Of a stretch of DNA of 59,378 bases, positions 24,643 through 32,192 are shown piece after piece. The DNA is from Methylacidiphilales bacterium. Its GTDB lineage: Bacteria; Verrucomicrobiota; Verrucomicrobiia; Methylacidiphilales; UBA1321. How positions within the stretch are numbered: the first letter of the stretch is position 1; each line of letters opens with the position of its first letter. The stretch lies in assembly GCA_021272165.1 (NCBI GenBank), contig JAJSLK010000013.1, forward strand, positions 1-59,378, written 5' to 3'. The notes under the pieces are model-generated. The model saw only the letters and a program-made list of their open reading frames with translations, was not told where the DNA came from and searched no databases. A program made the translations under genes and the position numbers.

Positions 24643-25704
24643 ATGATTTCGCCGGTTGAATTGCAGCGCATCGTGGCCGAATGGCGCGTGCGGTTGCACC
24701 GGGTCAAGGACATCCTCCAGCCTCCGACCTGGAGCGAAAAGGAATGGCGCCAGTTCTCACAGGCGCTCGCCCTCATGGTCCGCGACCATGGCCGCAGCTG
24801 GATCATCGAGCCGAATGTCTATTGGGACCTCCGCTGGCACTTGCAGGAGGGCGGCGAATTGATCTGCCAGATCGAGCACATCCCCGGCGAAAAAACCTCC
24901 CTCGTCGTCGCCCAGAACGGCGGCTTTGCCGAAACGGTCGGCAGCTATACGTGGCTCTGGGCCGAGTTCAACATGGAAGGCAATTTCGCCCGCGATCCCT
25001 ACTGGGTCGAGGGAACCTGGAAGGAAGCCCTCACCTCATTCCTCATCCCCCTCAACCGCCAAGCCTCTTATCTGCTCGCCGGTCGGGCCGAGACGCCTGA
25101 CTCGCTCCTGCTTCAGGAAGGCGCCCGTCCCAATGACCGCCATCTCTCGCTCATGCCGGGGCTGAACCAGACGGAAGATTCCGCTTTTGCCGAATTCCGC
25201 GAGGAAAAAGTCGTCGAAAACGGCCACGCTTCCAATGGCGTGCCCAAGACGGAATCGACCAGCGAACTCCGCGTGGAATCGGTCATCGCTATCACCGATT
25301 CCCTCCGCCACGAAGCCGGCACCGAAAAATCGGCCGAACCCGAAGTCAAGGCTGAAGCAAAATTGGAGAAGGAAAAGCCAGCGGAAGCCATCGTTGAAGC
25401 CGTTTCCGTCTCTGCGCCGGCCACCGCACCCGAACAATCCCAGAACGGCCATGCGGCCCGGATTGACACGCCAGCGCCCTTCGCTATCCGTTGGGGAATG
25501 CCTCAAAAGCTTACCTGGAAAGATTCGGACGAAATCGCCTATGCGTTGATCGATGCCCATCCGGGCCAGGATCCGATGAAGCTCAGCCTCTCCAAGCTCC
25601 ATCAGATGGTAACGGCGCTGGAGGACTTCGGCGACGATCCTCAAAAATCGAACGAAGCGATTCTCGAAGCAATCCTGATGGCATGGTATGAGGAGGTCAA
25701 ATGA
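24643..25704 (+). CDS. Hypothetical protein with C-terminal IscX domain
   Basis: The last 64 residues (290-353) closely match E. coli IscX, the small acidic iron-binding regulator of the cysteine desulfurase IscS. Shared stretches are LTWKDSDEIAYALIDAHPGQ, the HQ motif and the LEDFGDDPQKSNEAILEAIL segment. IscX is normally a free protein of about 66 residues. Residues 1-175 form an unrecognised globular domain rich in Trp (WSEKEWRQFSQALALMV, then NVYWDLRWHLQEG). Residues 180-285 are an acidic, alanine and proline rich linker. The gene is in an operon with the coiled-coil protein, and its stop overlaps ridA as ATGA. Confidence 0.85.
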   Translation: MISPVELQRIVAEWRVRLHRVKDILQPPTWSEKEWRQFSQALALMVRDHGRSWIIEPNVYWDLRWHLQEGGELICQIEHIPGEKTSLVVAQNGGFAETVGSYTWLWAEFNMEGNFARDPYWVEGTWKEALTSFLIPLNRQASYLLAGRAETPDSLLLQEGARPNDRHLSLMPGLNQTEDSAFAEFREEKVVENGHASNGVPKTESTSELRVESVIAITDSLRHEAGTEKSAEPEVKAEAKLEKEKPAEAIVEAVSVSAPATAPEQSQNGHAARIDTPAPFAIRWGMPQKLTWKDSDEIAYALIDAHPGQDPMKLSLSKLHQMVTALEDFGDDPQKSNEAILEAILMAWYEEVK

Positions 25705-26090
25705 GCAATAAAAAAGCAATTGTCGCATCCGATGCCCCGCCGGCCATCGGTCCCTATTCACAAGGCATCCGCGCCGGCTCCTTCATTTTTCTCGCGGGCC
25801 AGATTCCCCTCGTGCGCAATACGGGGCAACTGGTCGAAGGCGGTATCATCGAACAGACCGAGCAGGTCATCGCCAACATCAAGGCGCTGCTCGCCACCCA
25901 GGGCCTTAGCGTTAACGACGTGGTCAAGACGACCGTCTTCCTCGCCGACCTGGAGGATTTCGCCGCCATGAACGAAGTCTACGCCAAATACTTCACCGTC
26001 CTGCCCCCGGCCCGCTCCACTATTCAGGTGGCCCGGCTGCCACGTGATTCCCGCGTCGAAATCGAGGTCATCGCCCAGGCGTGGAGTTGA
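25701..26090 (+). CDS. ridA: RidA family enamine/imine deaminase
   Basis: The 129-residue protein has the RidA (YjgF/YER057c) layout: 'APPAIGPYSQGIRAGSFIFL', the AGQIPL motif, the internal QTEQVIANIKALLA helix, and the C-terminal PPARSTIQVARLPRDSRVEI with the catalytic arginine region. The family hydrolyses reactive enamines from pyridoxal-phosphate enzymes such as threonine dehydratase. The start overlaps the previous stop (ATGA at 25701-25704) and pyrE starts two bases after its stop, so it is tightly coupled within the operon. Confidence 0.95.
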   Translation: MSNKKAIVASDAPPAIGPYSQGIRAGSFIFLAGQIPLVRNTGQLVEGGIIEQTEQVIANIKALLATQGLSVNDVVKTTVFLADLEDFAAMNEVYAKYFTVLPPARSTIQVARLPRDSRVEIEVIAQAWS

Positions 26091-26092
26091 GG

Positions 26093-26620
26093 ATGCCGGA
26101 CGCTTCTCTCGCCAAACGAATCTACGATACCGCCCACATCACCGGCGAGTTCACGCTCCGCTCCGGCGCGAAGAGCAACGAATACTTCGACAAATATCTC
26201 TTCGAGGCCGATCCGAAACTGCTCAAAGACATCGCGACAGCCCTCGTGCCGCTGGTTCCCCAGGATGCCGTCGCCCTGGCTGGGCTCGAAATGGGCGGCA
26301 TTCCCATCGCCACCATGCTCTCCCAGCTCACCGGCCTGCCCGTACTCTTCGTCCGCAAAAAGGCCAAGGAATATGGCACCTGCAAGATCGCCGAGGGCGG
26401 CCCGGTCAAAGGCCGGAAACTCCTCATCGTCGAGGATGTCGTCACCTCCGGCGGCGCGATCCTCGATGCCGCCAAGGCCCTGCGCGCCGAGGGCGCCATT
26501 CTGGATCGCGTCGTCTGCGTCATCGACCGCGAATCGGGCGGCCCCGCCAATCTCGCCAAGGTCGATCTCGCGCTCCGGCCGCTCTTCATAATGTCGGAAT
26601 TGAAAAAAGCCGCCGGCTAA
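26093..26620 (+). CDS. pyrE: Orotate phosphoribosyltransferase
   Basis: The 175-residue protein carries the PRPP-binding signature LLIVEDVVTSGGAIL and the upstream FTLRSGAKSNEYFDKYLFE and RKKAKEYGTCKIAEGG segments of orotate phosphoribosyltransferase. It makes orotidine 5'-phosphate in pyrimidine synthesis. The ATG at 26093 is preferred over the GTG at 26081 because a GGAGTTGAGG sequence at 26083-26092 directly precedes it. It is the last gene of the unit starting at 23688 and is convergent with hrpB. Confidence 0.94.
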   Translation: MPDASLAKRIYDTAHITGEFTLRSGAKSNEYFDKYLFEADPKLLKDIATALVPLVPQDAVALAGLEMGGIPIATMLSQLTGLPVLFVRKKAKEYGTCKIAEGGPVKGRKLLIVEDVVTSGGAILDAAKALRAEGAILDRVVCVIDRESGGPANLAKVDLALRPLFIMSELKKAAG

Positions 26621-26636
26621 AAGGCATTAAGCCGCT

Positions 26637-29174
26637 TCACCGCCACTCGTGCTTCGGGTAGCGCCGCTGCAGCTCCTGCTTGATCTTTGGGTAACTCTCC
26701 TTCCAGAAATTGGCCAGGTCGGACGTGATCTGCACCGGCCGCTGATTCGGCGCCAGGATCTGGATCGTCACCGGTTTGCGCCCCTTCGCCACCGTGAGAT
26801 TGGTTACGCCGTACAAATCCTGAATGCGCGCTGCCGTCATCGGCGGTTTGTCCGGCATATAGATCACCTTGGCCTTCCGCCCGCCCGGAAGCTCCAACCG
26901 CTCCGGCGTAAACTGGTCGAGCCATCGCTGCCCCTGCGGCGAAAGCCAGTCGCGCAGCACCGGCCAGACCTCCGCATCCTTGATCGCCTTGTAAGTGAAA
27001 GCCCCGTGACAGATCTGGCCCACGATGAATTTCCGCGTCTCCTCGTCGGCCTTGGGCAATTCCAGTTCCGGCATCCAGTCGCGCAGACAGCCGAGCCGCA
27101 CGAACCACTGCTCCACCGCATCGTCCCAGTTTTTCAACGGGCACCGTCCGGAAAGGACCTCCTCCGCCAGTAACTGCGCTGCCGCTTCGACATCGGTCGT
27201 GTCCTGCTCGGTGTAATCGAGCACCAAGTCACGAAAGAGCCGCGTCTTGCGCGTCACGACCCGCCGCAGATTCGGATCGAAAAGCGTCTGCGTGCCCTCG
27301 GAAAAATCGTCCGGGAATTCATCCCGCAGCCACGATTCCTCCACCGCCGTCGCCTGGCTCAGCAGCACCCGCAACTCGTCGCGCGACTCGACTTCGCGAA
27401 TTTCCCCCGCAACGAAAAGACTGCTCTTGCGCACGACGCTCTCCCGCGCCAGCTCGCCCGTCCGTTGATGCACCAGCCGGCAGCGCAAGGTGCCCTGGTC
27501 GATCCGCCGTGCGAGCTGATCGGAGAATCCGGTCACGATGCAGCGCTGGATCGCCTCCGGGCCGGCCGCTTTTTCTGAAACATCAAGTCCGGCCCGCTCC
27601 GAAAGCCGCAGCAACTGGTCGAGCGTCCCGGCCACTTCGCGCGCGCTTCCGGCATGAATACCCAGGGGACGGCACCGCTGCGGATCGAACTGCCGCCCCC
27701 GCGCGAATTGCCAGGCCCGCATCAGCATGAAGCAATCTGATTCCCCCTCCCCGCCCAGGACATCCTCCCGCGTCTCATCCATCCGCTTCCCCTCACTTCT
27801 CAGCAAAATCGGCCGGCTCTGCGCCAGTGCCGCAATCAGCGCCGCCGCACGCACGCACCCCAACCCGTGCGCCGCCAACAGCATCCGCGCATAGCGGGGA
27901 TGTGTTGGAAACGACGCCATCCGTCGCCCCATTTCCGTCAGGGCGTTTTGATGATCCAACGCCCCGAGATCGCCCAGCAACTGCATCGCCCGGGAAAATG
28001 ATTTCGCCTCCGGTGCCTCGACCCACGGAAAATGTTCCAGATCGTCGATCCCGCTCGCCTTCAAGGTCAGCAATGCACCGCTCAGTTCCAGCCGCCGGAT
28101 TTCTGGCAGCGTCTGCGCCGCCCGCTGCTCATGCTCGCGCTCGGTCCAAAGCCGAACGCCGTGCCCCGGCGCAGTCCGTCCCGCCCGGCCCAGGCGTTGC
28201 TGCGCTGAGGCCCGGCTAATTTTCTCGATCAGCAGCGTGTTGATCCCCCGGTGAGGATCGAACCGTGCGATCCGCGCCAGGCCGCTGTCGATGACCACCC
28301 GCACGCCGTCGATGGTCAGCGATGTCTCCGCTACGTTGGTCGAAACGATGATCTTCCGTTTGTCGCTTGGCGTCACCGCCGCGTCCTGCTCCGCCGGCGG
28401 AAGCTCTCCATGCAGCGCATGAAAGGCGAAGTCGCGCGCGCCGACGCTTTCCCGCACTGCGTTCAACGTCCGGTGAATTTCGTATGCACCCGGCATGAAG
28501 ATGAGGATGTCGCCCTCGGGACATTTTCCCGACCGCAACACCTGCTCGCACGCCTCGGCGGCCAGTTCCCACGCGGGCGCCTCGCTCGGCTTCGGCAGGT
28601 ATTCGAGCGAGACCGGAAACATCCGCCCCGGCGATTCAAGGATTTCAACCGGCTGCAGATAATCGCGCAGCAGTCCGGTCTCCAGTGTCGCCGACATGAC
28701 CACGATTTTCAGGTCGGGCCGCGCACTTTGCTGGATTTGCCGCGCCCGGGCCAGCGCCAGGTCACCCTCCAGGTGGCGCTCGTGAAACTCATCGAAGACC
28801 AACACCCTCACGCCCGGCAGCAACGGATTCTCCTGCATCTGGCGCAGCAGAATCCCTTCGGTCACGTAAAGAATCCGCGTTTCCCGCGACGAAACATTTT
28901 CGAGCCGGTACTGAAAGCCGACCTCGCCGCCCAACGACACACCCCGTTCCTCCGCCACCCGCTTGGCCAGCAATCGCGCCGCCAGCCGCCGCGGCTGCAG
29001 CACCACAATCCGCCCGCTTCCCGCCAGGCCGTCATCGAGGAGATATTGCGGCACCTGCGTCGACTTGCCCGACCCGGTCGGCGCCTGCAGGATCACCCGA
29101 TCCTGCCCGCGCAACACCCGCGCGAGATCGCCGCGTAGCGATACGATGGGAAGCGTGGACGAATTCAGACTCAC
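26637..29174 (-). CDS. hrpB: ATP-dependent helicase HrpB
   Basis: The 845-residue protein is a DEAH-type superfamily 2 helicase: Walker A APTGSGKST, motif II VFDEFHERHLEGDLAL, motif III MSATLE, motif V TNVAETSLTIDGV and motif VI QRLGRAGRTAPG, followed by the HrpB-specific C-terminal region. In E. coli its role is unclear, and in other bacteria it acts on RNA. I place the start at the GTG at 29174, which follows the Rrf2 gene stop by 13 bases. An in-frame TTG at 29198 would add eight residues and overlap that gene. Confidence 0.95.
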   Translation of the reverse strand: MSLNSSTLPIVSLRGDLARVLRGQDRVILQAPTGSGKSTQVPQYLLDDGLAGSGRIVVLQPRRLAARLLAKRVAEERGVSLGGEVGFQYRLENVSSRETRILYVTEGILLRQMQENPLLPGVRVLVFDEFHERHLEGDLALARARQIQQSARPDLKIVVMSATLETGLLRDYLQPVEILESPGRMFPVSLEYLPKPSEAPAWELAAEACEQVLRSGKCPEGDILIFMPGAYEIHRTLNAVRESVGARDFAFHALHGELPPAEQDAAVTPSDKRKIIVSTNVAETSLTIDGVRVVIDSGLARIARFDPHRGINTLLIEKISRASAQQRLGRAGRTAPGHGVRLWTEREHEQRAAQTLPEIRRLELSGALLTLKASGIDDLEHFPWVEAPEAKSFSRAMQLLGDLGALDHQNALTEMGRRMASFPTHPRYARMLLAAHGLGCVRAAALIAALAQSRPILLRSEGKRMDETREDVLGGEGESDCFMLMRAWQFARGRQFDPQRCRPLGIHAGSAREVAGTLDQLLRLSERAGLDVSEKAAGPEAIQRCIVTGFSDQLARRIDQGTLRCRLVHQRTGELARESVVRKSSLFVAGEIREVESRDELRVLLSQATAVEESWLRDEFPDDFSEGTQTLFDPNLRRVVTRKTRLFRDLVLDYTEQDTTDVEAAAQLLAEEVLSGRCPLKNWDDAVEQWFVRLGCLRDWMPELELPKADEETRKFIVGQICHGAFTYKAIKDAEVWPVLRDWLSPQGQRWLDQFTPERLELPGGRKAKVIYMPDKPPMTAARIQDLYGVTNLTVAKGRKPVTIQILAPNQRPVQITSDLANFWKESYPKIKQELQRRYPKHEWR

Positions 29175-29187
29175 GCGAGAACCGGTA

Positions 29188-29658
29188 TTAAATATCAAAC
29201 TGCCACTCGGTCGTCTTCGACGCGCGCTTCTTCTGCACTTCCTGGATCAGCTTGTTCAGCTTGTAATTGTCGAGAATGCCCGCAATCGCGTCGCGCACCT
29301 GCTGCATCGCGATCCGCAGCCCGCACGTTTCTTCGTCCGGACACGAACAGGGCTCATACGCCGCCTTGCTCACGCACGGGATCGGCGCCAGCGGCCCGTC
29401 CAGCAGCCGGATCACCTCGCCCAGCGTGATGTTCTCCGGGGCCTTCGCCAGCGAATAGCCGCCCTCAACCCCCCGCTTGCTTTTCAGGATTCCACCGTTG
29501 CGCAGCGCCAGCAGGATTTGCTCGAGGAATTTTTCCGGGATATTGGTGCGCTGGGCCACCGTCGAAATTTGAATGAGATTGTTGGGGTGAAGATGCGATT
29601 CAAAGCCGATCTCGACCAGGGCGCGAACCGCGTATTCCCCTTTCTTGGAGAGACGCAT
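29188..29658 (-). CDS. Rrf2-family regulator with four-cysteine cluster
   Basis: From the ATG at 29658 the protein has 156 residues, with the winged helix at the N-terminus (MRLSKKGEYAVRALVEIG, then NIPEKFLEQILLALRNGGIL, then GGYSLAKAPENITLGEVI) and the sensor loop with C95, C104, C106 and C112. This spacing suggests an iron-sulfur or thiol-based sensor like IscR, RirA or NsrR. The family represses or activates genes for Fe-S assembly, nitrosative stress or cysteine. An upstream palindrome at 29668-29684 is a plausible operator. It is divergent from chrA and followed by hrpB. Confidence 0.92.
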   Translation of the reverse strand: MRLSKKGEYAVRALVEIGFESHLHPNNLIQISTVAQRTNIPEKFLEQILLALRNGGILKSKRGVEGGYSLAKAPENITLGEVIRLLDGPLAPIPCVSKAAYEPCSCPDEETCGLRIAMQQVRDAIAGILDNYKLNKLIQEVQKKRASKTTEWQFDI

Positions 29659-29667
29659 GCCCCATAC

Positions 29668-29684
29668 TCGACCATTTCGGTCGA
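29668..29684. promoter_or_regulatory. Candidate Rrf2 operator
   Basis: A perfect inverted repeat, TCGACC-ATTTC-GGTCGA (6-base arms, 5-base spacer), begins ten bases upstream of the Rrf2 start and lies about 75 bases from the chrA start. Rrf2 proteins bind dyad sites near their own promoters. Assignment to this regulator is inference from position. Confidence 0.5.
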
Positions 29685-29759
29685 CTTTGCAAGTAATCCG
29701 TTCCGTGTCGCCCGCAAAGAGCACCTTGGCAGCGCCTAAGTAACCGTTAGCCTGAGTCC

Positions 29760-31037
29760 GTGCCTGCCTCCCCAGTCCCCTCTTTTCGCGAGGCCCTCCA
29801 TTTCTGGTGGAAGCTCGGCTGGATCAGTTTCGGCGGCCCCACCGGCCAGATCGCCATCATGCATCGCGAGGTGGTCGAACGAAACAGCTGGGTCGATGAA
29901 AAGCGGTTCCTCCACGCCCTCAACTACTGCATGCTCCTGCCCGGCCCCGAGGCACAGCAACTCGCCACCTTTCTCGGCTGGTATCTCCACGGCGTCCGCG
30001 GCGGTGTCTGCGCGGGAGTGCTCTTCGTTCTTCCCTCCGCTTTCATCCTCTGGGCCCTGAGCCTCATCTACGTCTGGTACGGGTCGGTCCCCATCATCGC
30101 CGCGGCCTTTCACGGGCTCGTCCCCGCGATCATCGCCATTGTCTTTCACGCCATGCTCAAGCTCGGCGGCAAGACCCTGCGCGACACCGTCCGCTGGATC
30201 GTCGCCATTGCGGCAGCGGTTTTGATCACTTTCTTCCACGATTCCTATCCGCTCGTCGTCCTCGGCGCCGGACTAGTCGGCTGGATTTTTCATCACCAGA
30301 TCAAGAACACGCACGAGGCTGACCAGGAAAGCGAGAAGCAAAAGCCGATCCAAATCGTGCCACTCATCCGCACCGCCTTGGTGTGCCTCGCCCTCTGGTT
30401 TGCGCCTCTCCTGGCATTCGGCCTCTGGCTCGGCTGGGGCCACACTGTCGTTCAGGAAGGAATCTTCTTCAGCAAGGCGGCGCTCATCACCTTTGGCGGA
30501 GCCTATGCCGTCCTTCCTTATGTCGCCCAACATGCCGTCGATTATTACCATTGGCTCACGCCGGAGCAGATGCTCCACGGCTTCGGCCTCGCCGAAACCA
30601 CGCCGGGCCCCCTCATCATGGTGCTCCAGTTCATCGGCTTCCTCGGCGGCTGGCATCAGCCGGGATCGCTTTCGCCCCTCACCGCCGCCACGCTCGGCTC
30701 GTTCCTCACCACCTGGGTCACCTTTGCCCCCTCATTTCTCTTCATCCTCGTCGGTGCGCCGTTTGTGGAAAGGCTCATTCACGTCGCGGCGTTACAATCG
30801 GCCATGAGCGCCGTCTCCGCCGCCGTGGTTGGCGTCATGGCCAATTTCGCGCTCTGGTTCGCCCTGCACGCCATCTTTCCCGCCGGCGCCGCGACACATC
30901 CCGACTGGTTCGTCCTGCTCACCGGCCTCGCTACGCTCTTTGTCCTTGGTGTGACCAAGATCGACATCCCCATCGTCATCGGCCTTTGCGCCCTGCTGGG
31001 CGTGATTCTTCACCTTGCCGGCATCATGGGCCTGTGA
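29760..31037 (+). CDS. chrA: Chromate transporter (ChrA family)
   Basis: The 425-residue protein has about ten membrane segments and the two repeated ChrA halves. The first half has WISFGGPTGQIAIMHREVVE and LLPGPEAQQLATFLGW. The second has ITFGGAYAVLPYVA and FGLAETTPGPLIMVLQFIGF. ChrA exports chromate by a proton- or sulfate-linked mechanism. The GTG at 29760 places the amphipathic start correctly, and no nearer ATG exists. It is divergent from the Rrf2 regulator, which could control it. Confidence 0.93.
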   Translation: MPASPVPSFREALHFWWKLGWISFGGPTGQIAIMHREVVERNSWVDEKRFLHALNYCMLLPGPEAQQLATFLGWYLHGVRGGVCAGVLFVLPSAFILWALSLIYVWYGSVPIIAAAFHGLVPAIIAIVFHAMLKLGGKTLRDTVRWIVAIAAAVLITFFHDSYPLVVLGAGLVGWIFHHQIKNTHEADQESEKQKPIQIVPLIRTALVCLALWFAPLLAFGLWLGWGHTVVQEGIFFSKAALITFGGAYAVLPYVAQHAVDYYHWLTPEQMLHGFGLAETTPGPLIMVLQFIGFLGGWHQPGSLSPLTAATLGSFLTTWVTFAPSFLFILVGAPFVERLIHVAALQSAMSAVSAAVVGVMANFALWFALHAIFPAGAATHPDWFVLLTGLATLFVLGVTKIDIPIVIGLCALLGVILHLAGIMGL

Positions 31038-31565
31038 CTAATCAAGCATGTCCAGCAGCACGTCGTCGAAGCCCATATTGATCAGGCCCCACGTCTTCTG
31101 CGGCCGGTAATAGATAAACCGCCAGCGCAGCGGCTGGACCGCGTGCCGCGACAGATAAGTCAGCACCAGCACATTCGATCCAACGCTGTAATTGTCATAA
31201 ATCTCATAGTCGTTCAACGCCCCATATAGTCCAAACGCCTCCTGCGTCTTCGAGATAAACACCGACATCTTATCCTTCTGCTGGCCCAGCCGCGTCCCGG
31301 CCAAAAATGTCTCGTAGGCGTCGGCGTAATTACCCGCCTTCAGGCCCTTGAAGAACTTGTCGATCGGCTCCGCGATCTCCGACGGCGGCGGTGTCGCGTT
31401 CGGCTTGTGATTGATCGACATCGGCATGATGTTCCGCGGCGGCGCGGGGACCGCGGTCGAACCCGGTCCGCTGTCGGAGGTGGTCGCATCGGATGAAGTC
31501 TGCGCCGGCAACGGCGCCATCAGACAGGCAGCGAAAAGAACGAGGACGAGGGCGGATTTTTTCAT
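31038..31565 (-). CDS. Exported hypothetical protein, 175 aa
   Basis: The N-terminus is a Sec signal peptide (KKSALVLVLFAACLMAPLPA, cleavage likely after AQ at about 21-22). A Ser/Thr/Pro-rich linker follows. A folded domain from about residue 65 contains 'FFKGLKAGNYADAYETFLAG' and an aromatic-rich C-terminus (LRWRFIYYRPQKTWGLINMG). The domain resembles small NTF2-like or DUF4864-like exported folds, which I cannot confirm. It starts two bases after the stop of the preceding lactamase-fold gene and is the last gene of a tightly packed run. Confidence 0.65.
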   Translation of the reverse strand: MKKSALVLVLFAACLMAPLPAQTSSDATTSDSGPGSTAVPAPPRNIMPMSINHKPNATPPPSEIAEPIDKFFKGLKAGNYADAYETFLAGTRLGQQKDKMSVFISKTQEAFGLYGALNDYEIYDNYSVGSNVLVLTYLSRHAVQPLRWRFIYYRPQKTWGLINMGFDDVLLDMLD

Positions 31566-31567
31566 GA

Positions 31568-32179
31568 TCAGGAATCAAGCAGGGTGGTGAGCTTTTCTTT
31601 CGCTTTGGTGGTGACCGGCGCGCCATGCGCGAAGGTCAGGGTATGAAAATTGAACTCCAGCAGCTTGCGTAGCGAGGCCCGGTTCTGCTTCGCGTCGGTG
31701 CAATACTTGTCCGGCAAAAATTCGAACCCCTTCTCGGGACTGGTATGGATCACTGCGTCGCCCAGCACCATCACGCCCGTGTCGGAAAAAAAGGCGGTCT
31801 CGCCCGGCGTCGCCCCGGGAATGGCAATCGCCGCGATACCATAAAGTAATTCGCCCGGCAACAACGCCACGTCCGGCTTAAGCTCGCTAATATCGCGCCG
31901 CGTCTCCGGCGCGGTCACAATCGGCACCGGATGGTCCTTGTGTAGCGTTGCGGCGTCCCGCACATGATTGCCGTTGGTCAGCAAGATTGCCCGCAATGGC
32001 GCCAGGGCCAGCAGTTCCTTCCACGCACTTTCCCGCAGTGGAACCGGATCAATCACCACCCAGCCACTCGACAATTTCAGCGCCGTGCAGCCCATCTCGC
32101 ATTTGACGGCAGGATGGTAAAACGACCAGTGATAGAGCGTATCACTCAAAACTTGGAATTCTTCCGCGCAGGGAGTCAT
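31568..32179 (-). CDS. Metallo-beta-lactamase-fold protein with degenerate first metal motif
   Basis: The 203-residue protein has the overall pattern of small metallo-beta-lactamase-fold hydrolases: 'GWVVIDPVPL' near the start, GATPGETAFFSD, GDAVIH and FAHGAPVTTKA near the end. At the place of the zinc motif HxHxDH it reads TNGNHVRDA, so two of the usual His/Asp ligands are absent. It may bind one metal, use other ligands, or be inactive. It is tightly packed with gcvP upstream (13 bases) and an exported protein downstream (2 bases). Substrate unknown. Confidence 0.75.
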   Translation of the reverse strand: MTPCAEEFQVLSDTLYHWSFYHPAVKCEMGCTALKLSSGWVVIDPVPLRESAWKELLALAPLRAILLTNGNHVRDAATLHKDHPVPIVTAPETRRDISELKPDVALLPGELLYGIAAIAIPGATPGETAFFSDTGVMVLGDAVIHTSPEKGFEFLPDKYCTDAKQNRASLRKLLEFNFHTLTFAHGAPVTTKAKEKLTTLLDS

Positions 32180-32192
32180 GATTTTGTATGGG

